NCBI RefSeq assembly: GCF_024323335.1 | Contig: NC_066581.1 | Coordinates: 32,174,699 to 32,238,698, forward strand | Length of the DNA: 64,000 bases | Source: Lathyrus oleraceus | Lineage: Eukaryota > Streptophyta > Magnoliopsida > Fabales > Fabaceae | Direction: 5' to 3' | Shown: positions 60,689 to 64,000 of the stretch, one piece after another | How positions within the stretch are numbered: position 1 is the stretch's first letter | Layout: every line of letters begins with the position of its first letter | Program-made: the position numbers and the translations under genes | Notes under the pieces: model-generated | Databases searched by the model: none | What the model was told of the DNA's origin: nothing | Seen by the model: only the letters and a program-made list of their open reading frames with translations

Positions 60689-61475
60689 TGCACTTTTACT
60701 TTACCATGTCTAGCTAAATTTATAAGGTTAGAATGTAAGGATCGTAATTGAACCAGTAATCCGTAAATTTTTTTGTAGAAACACTTAAGGGCTATTTTAA
60801 CTTTCAACTTAAGTTTTCCCGCACTTCAATTCTGTTGGGTAAGATCGAAAGTCGTCCAACGTCTATTTAAACTTAATTGTTTTTAACTATTTCAAAAACA
60901 GCGAAAGCGCTTTGTTTAGTTCATTAGGAGTTTTTAACATTAAGAAGAAAAGAGATTTTAAAACTATTTTCGGACGCGTTTATAAGTTTAGAGTCTGGTT
61001 CTTAAGAACCTCTTTTGGTTAAGAAATCCAGGTTATAATACTTTTCAACTCAGTCAAGATACTATATTTCTTAAAAATAGGTTTACTACTCTAACGCAAT
61101 GCGCGCCTTTTTATAAGTGACAATAAGAGGGTTTGATTAGGGAGTTCAACTCGGTTCTGAATACGCGAAAGCGACAGTTCCTGTTAAATTAGTTCTTTTC
61201 AAAGTAGGAAACACTGCCCGTAAGTAGCTCTATTAGCAAGTACTTGGATTATCAATCGATTACGTGAATTACATTCGACCCTGTCTTTATTAATTAAATT
61301 TATTTCAATACTTTACTTTTCATTGCACACTCTAAAAAAACACCTATTTTGATCGCCTTTGATAAACACCATAACAATAGATAATGATAGATTGACACTT
61401 GGTCTCTGTGGATTCGACAATCTTTTATATTACTCTAACGCGTTCGTATACTTGCGAAAAGCACGCATCAAGTTT

Positions 61476-61494
61476 TTGGCGTCGTTGCCGGGGA
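61476..61494 (+). promoter_or_regulatory. Primer-binding site of the Athila element (tRNA-Asp type)
   Basis: TTGGCGTCGTTGCCGGGGA follows the LTR by five bases. The usual Athila site is complementary to tRNA-Asp and differs here at one base (GTC for GCC). Confidence 0.85.
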
Positions 61495-61561
61495 CTAGTT
61501 TCGTCAAATTTCATTTTCCTGTTGTTATATCGTTTAGACTTAGGCTATTTACCTCCGATCA

Positions 61562-64000
61562 ATGCGAAGAACTCGCAGCACCGGAAGTTTAAGCTTAGTA
61601 TACCCTCTGGCGGAACCTGAACGTTACGCTCGCGCACGTTTATTCTTTCATAGAATTAAGAGAGCTATGGTTGAAGATCAAAACCAAAGACCTCTTAAGG
61701 ACTTCGCTCAACCATCTAATGAAGAACCTAGTTCTAGTATAGTAAACCCAACCATCCTAACTAATAATTTTGAACTTAAACCATCCCTGTTGCAACTAGT
61801 GCAACAGAGAAAATTCGCGGGTCTCGCTACTGAGAACCCAAACCAACATTTAAAAATATTTCTTCAATTAGCAGACACTTTTAAAACCAATGGAGCTTCT
61901 CCTGAGGCAATACGTTTAAGATTATTTCCTTTTTCCCTTAGAGATAAAGCCCTATCATGGTTAGATTCCCTTCCACCCAATTCCATTACGACTTAGGATA
62001 ACCTTAGAAGAGTTTTTCTTGCTAGATATTTTCCCCTGAGTAAGACCGCCGTTCTTCGAAACCATATAACTAGATTTACCCAAAACCAAGGAGAATCGCT
62101 GTTCGAAGCTTGGGAGAGATATAAAGAGTTGTTACGAGCATGCCCACATCATGGTTTAGAAAATTGGTTAATCATTCAAACCTTCTATGATGGACTTCAT
62201 TACAACACAAAGATGACCATCGACGCTGCCGTAGGCGGTGCTCTGATGAACAAACCTTATCCTGAAGCTAGTGCCCTCCTCGAAGATATGGCTCAAAACC
62301 ATCAATCATGGGGAGTCGAACGAGCGACAGTTGAGAAGAAGGAAGCCCAAGAAGGAGTGCATGAACTAAGCTCTATAGACATGATGCAAGCTAAAATGGA
62401 CGCATTAGCCCTTAAAGTCGAGCATATGTGCATAAACCCGAATACTATAGCCGCAGTTTCGTCGGATTGTGAAATATGTGGAACCAAAGGACACCAATCT
62501 GCAGAATGCAGTCTATTAAACGAAACCCACTCTGAGCAAGTGAACTACACCCAAGGGAACCCATATTTGAATACCTAAAACCCTGGATGGAGGAATCACT
62601 CGATCTTCTCCTATAAAAACAATAACCCTATTCAAAATAATGCACCTCCGAGACCTAGTTATCAAGCCCCAAGATCAAATCAACCTATGCAACCTGTACC
62701 ACCAAAGCCGAGCCTTGAGAAAATTATGGAAAATTTTATCACCGCTCAAACCCAACAAAACAAGGAGTTCATGAACCAAAACATTCATGTTAACGAATTG
62801 ATTACTCAGTTAGGAACGAAGGTTGACCAAATAGTTACTCATACCAAGATGCTTGAAACCCAGATCTCTCAGGTAGCTTTAAACCAAGCCCCTCAGACGA
62901 CATTTGGAGGACAATTCCCTGGACAACCTCAACAAAATCCGAGAGGACAAGCCAATGCCATTATCCTACGAAGTGGGAACGCTTATGATGAGCCACTAAA
63001 CCCTAGGTTGAGTGAACCCGAAACTTCTAAGGAATGTACCAAACACACGGACGAAGTAAAGGAACCAGAGGAATCTGAAAACCAGGAAGGTCGAGAAAAA
63101 GGAGAAGAACCTAAAGATAAAACTTATGTACCACCCCCGCCATATAAACCACCTATACCATATCCGCAAAGACTCAAAAAAACCCAGATCAATAAACATT
63201 ATCAAAAATTTATTAAAGTTATAGAAAAACTTCATGTAGAAATCCCTTTCACAGAAGCCATCACCCAAATACTTTCTTATGCAAAGTTTCTCAAAGACAT
63301 CCTTACCAACAAACGTAGACTTGACGATCCGAAGCCTTTGGAATGTAATTCTATTTCCGAGGACAAATTAGCAAAGAAAGATAAAGATCCTGGAAATTTC
63401 TCCATTCCTTGCCTTTTGGATAATGATGTCATCGAAAAAGCTTTTCTAGACTTAGGAGCTAGTGTGAGCCTAATGCCTTTAGCAGTTAGTGAGAGGTTAA
63501 ACTTAGGAGAATTACAGCCCACTAAGATGTCACTTCAGTTAGCCGATAGATCTGTTAAATGTCCGATAGGCATTTTAGAAGATGTTCCTGTTAGGATAGG
63601 TCAGTTATTTATCCCTACTGATTTTGTTGTCATGGACATCAAAGAGGACAATGAAATACCAATCCTTCTAGGTAGACCATTCTTATCGACTGTAGGAGCC
63701 ATAATAGATGTCAAGAAAGGAAAGTTTACATTTGAGGTAGGTGACGAGAAAATAGAATTTATACTTTCGAAATTTCTTATGGAACCTGTGATGGGAGATT
63801 CGTGTTATGCCTTAGATATCATTGATGAATGTGTTAGAGAATTAGAACAAAAAGAAATTATAAAAACAATAAAGTTACAATCAACTATCATAAAGGAAGA
63901 TGATGACTTTAAGAAACCCTACATCGATGATAACCTGTACGAATGTTTATCCCTTACCCCAGATCCTATGCCATGCCCTAAGAAACCAACCTTAGAACTT
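61562..64000 (+). pseudogene. Athila gag-protease with two in-frame stops, partial
   Basis: One reading frame of 813 codons from ATG 61562 to the window end. It contains the Gag capsid region (about codons 60-215, FAGLATENPNQHLKIFLQLA, ALSWLDSLPP), a canonical CCHC knuckle (CEICGTKGHQSAEC, from codon 303), a Gln/Pro-rich linker, ILRSGN, and the aspartic protease with DLGAS at codon 630 and ILLGRPFL downstream. TAG at codon 145 (61994-61996, probably from TGG) and TAA at codon 339 (62576-62578) interrupt it; no frameshift was noticed. The copy cannot make full Gag. RT and integrase are outside the window. Confidence 0.9.

Larger units (their letters stand above)
59840..61470 (+). repeat. 5' LTR of the Athila element (1.63 kb)
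   Basis: Starts TGATAACACTGAAATTTACC and ends CACGCATCA, six bases before the PBS. It contains a TATA box at 60232, three TGGCGRGCGCCA imperfect palindromes (60028-60160) and a 27-bp tandem repeat. Borders are inferred from TG...CA and PBS since the 3' LTR is not in the window. Confidence 0.78.
59840..64000 (+). mobile_element. Athila-type Ty3/gypsy retrotransposon, 5' part
   Basis: An LTR (59840-61470), a tRNA-Asp type PBS and a Gag-protease frame running off the window. LTR length, PBS and the DLGAS protease motif fit Athila. TACTT at 59835-59839 is the presumed target duplication; its partner is outside. It sits in the noncoding region of element IV. Confidence 0.88.

Noticed and set aside
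60352..60717. 121-codon ORF in the Athila LTR
   Set aside because: It encodes only the 27-bp tandem repeat and flanks, inside an LTR.
1..64000. Search for host genes, tRNAs or rRNA
   Set aside because: No open frame outside the retroelement genes shows a recognisable protein, and no tRNA or rRNA fold or sequence was seen. The spacers are LTR, leader or 3' noncoding sequence.

Overview
This window is a repeat-only stretch of a large plant genome. Every segment that can be assigned is LTR-retrotransposon sequence, and I see no host gene, tRNA or rRNA. Giant Ogre-type (Ty3/gypsy, Tat lineage) elements with LTRs of 4-7 kb, an extra ORF upstream of gag, and accompanying SIRE/Maximus (Ty1/copia) and Athila (Ty3/gypsy) elements point to a legume of the pea/vetch group (Fabeae). 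That assignment rests on element type and not on a host gene.

The layout is a nest of insertions. Element I (2353-28616, + strand) is a complete Ogre of 26,264 bp with nearly identical 6.78-kb LTRs, a perfect 5-bp target duplication (CATAT), intact ORF1, gag-protease and RT/RNase H/integrase frames, a primer-binding site and a polypurine tract. It sits inside the gag gene of element II, an Ogre on the minus strand (1-2352 and 28617-38406). Element II sits inside ORF1 of element III, another minus-strand Ogre (38407-44342). Element III sits inside the 3' LTR of element IV, a minus-strand Ogre (44343-45377 and 56884-59839). The same LTR of IV also took in element V, a minus-strand Ogre reduced to its LTRs and leader (45378-56883, target duplication GGATC). 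V contains a 5'-truncated SIRE copia element on the + strand (47955 to about 52704). At the right, an Athila element (+, 59840 to beyond the window end) is inserted in the 3' noncoding region of IV.

Element I carries what a cycle needs: an LTR promoter, a tRNA-primed start, ORF1 of unknown role, Gag-protease, and a Pol frame entered through a probable spliced intron. Pol has RT, a decayed first RNase H, a second archaeal-type RNase H with a full DEDD set, and integrase. Its 3' noncoding region holds an array of more than 20 small hairpins that share one loop (CGGTAA) while the stems change in a complementary way. Element IV has a comparable array with another loop and other stems. This is the least explained structure in the window. 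A second point is that ORF1 of I and II is about 93 % identical while their Gag-protease is only about half identical, which suggests exchange of modules between Ogre lineages.
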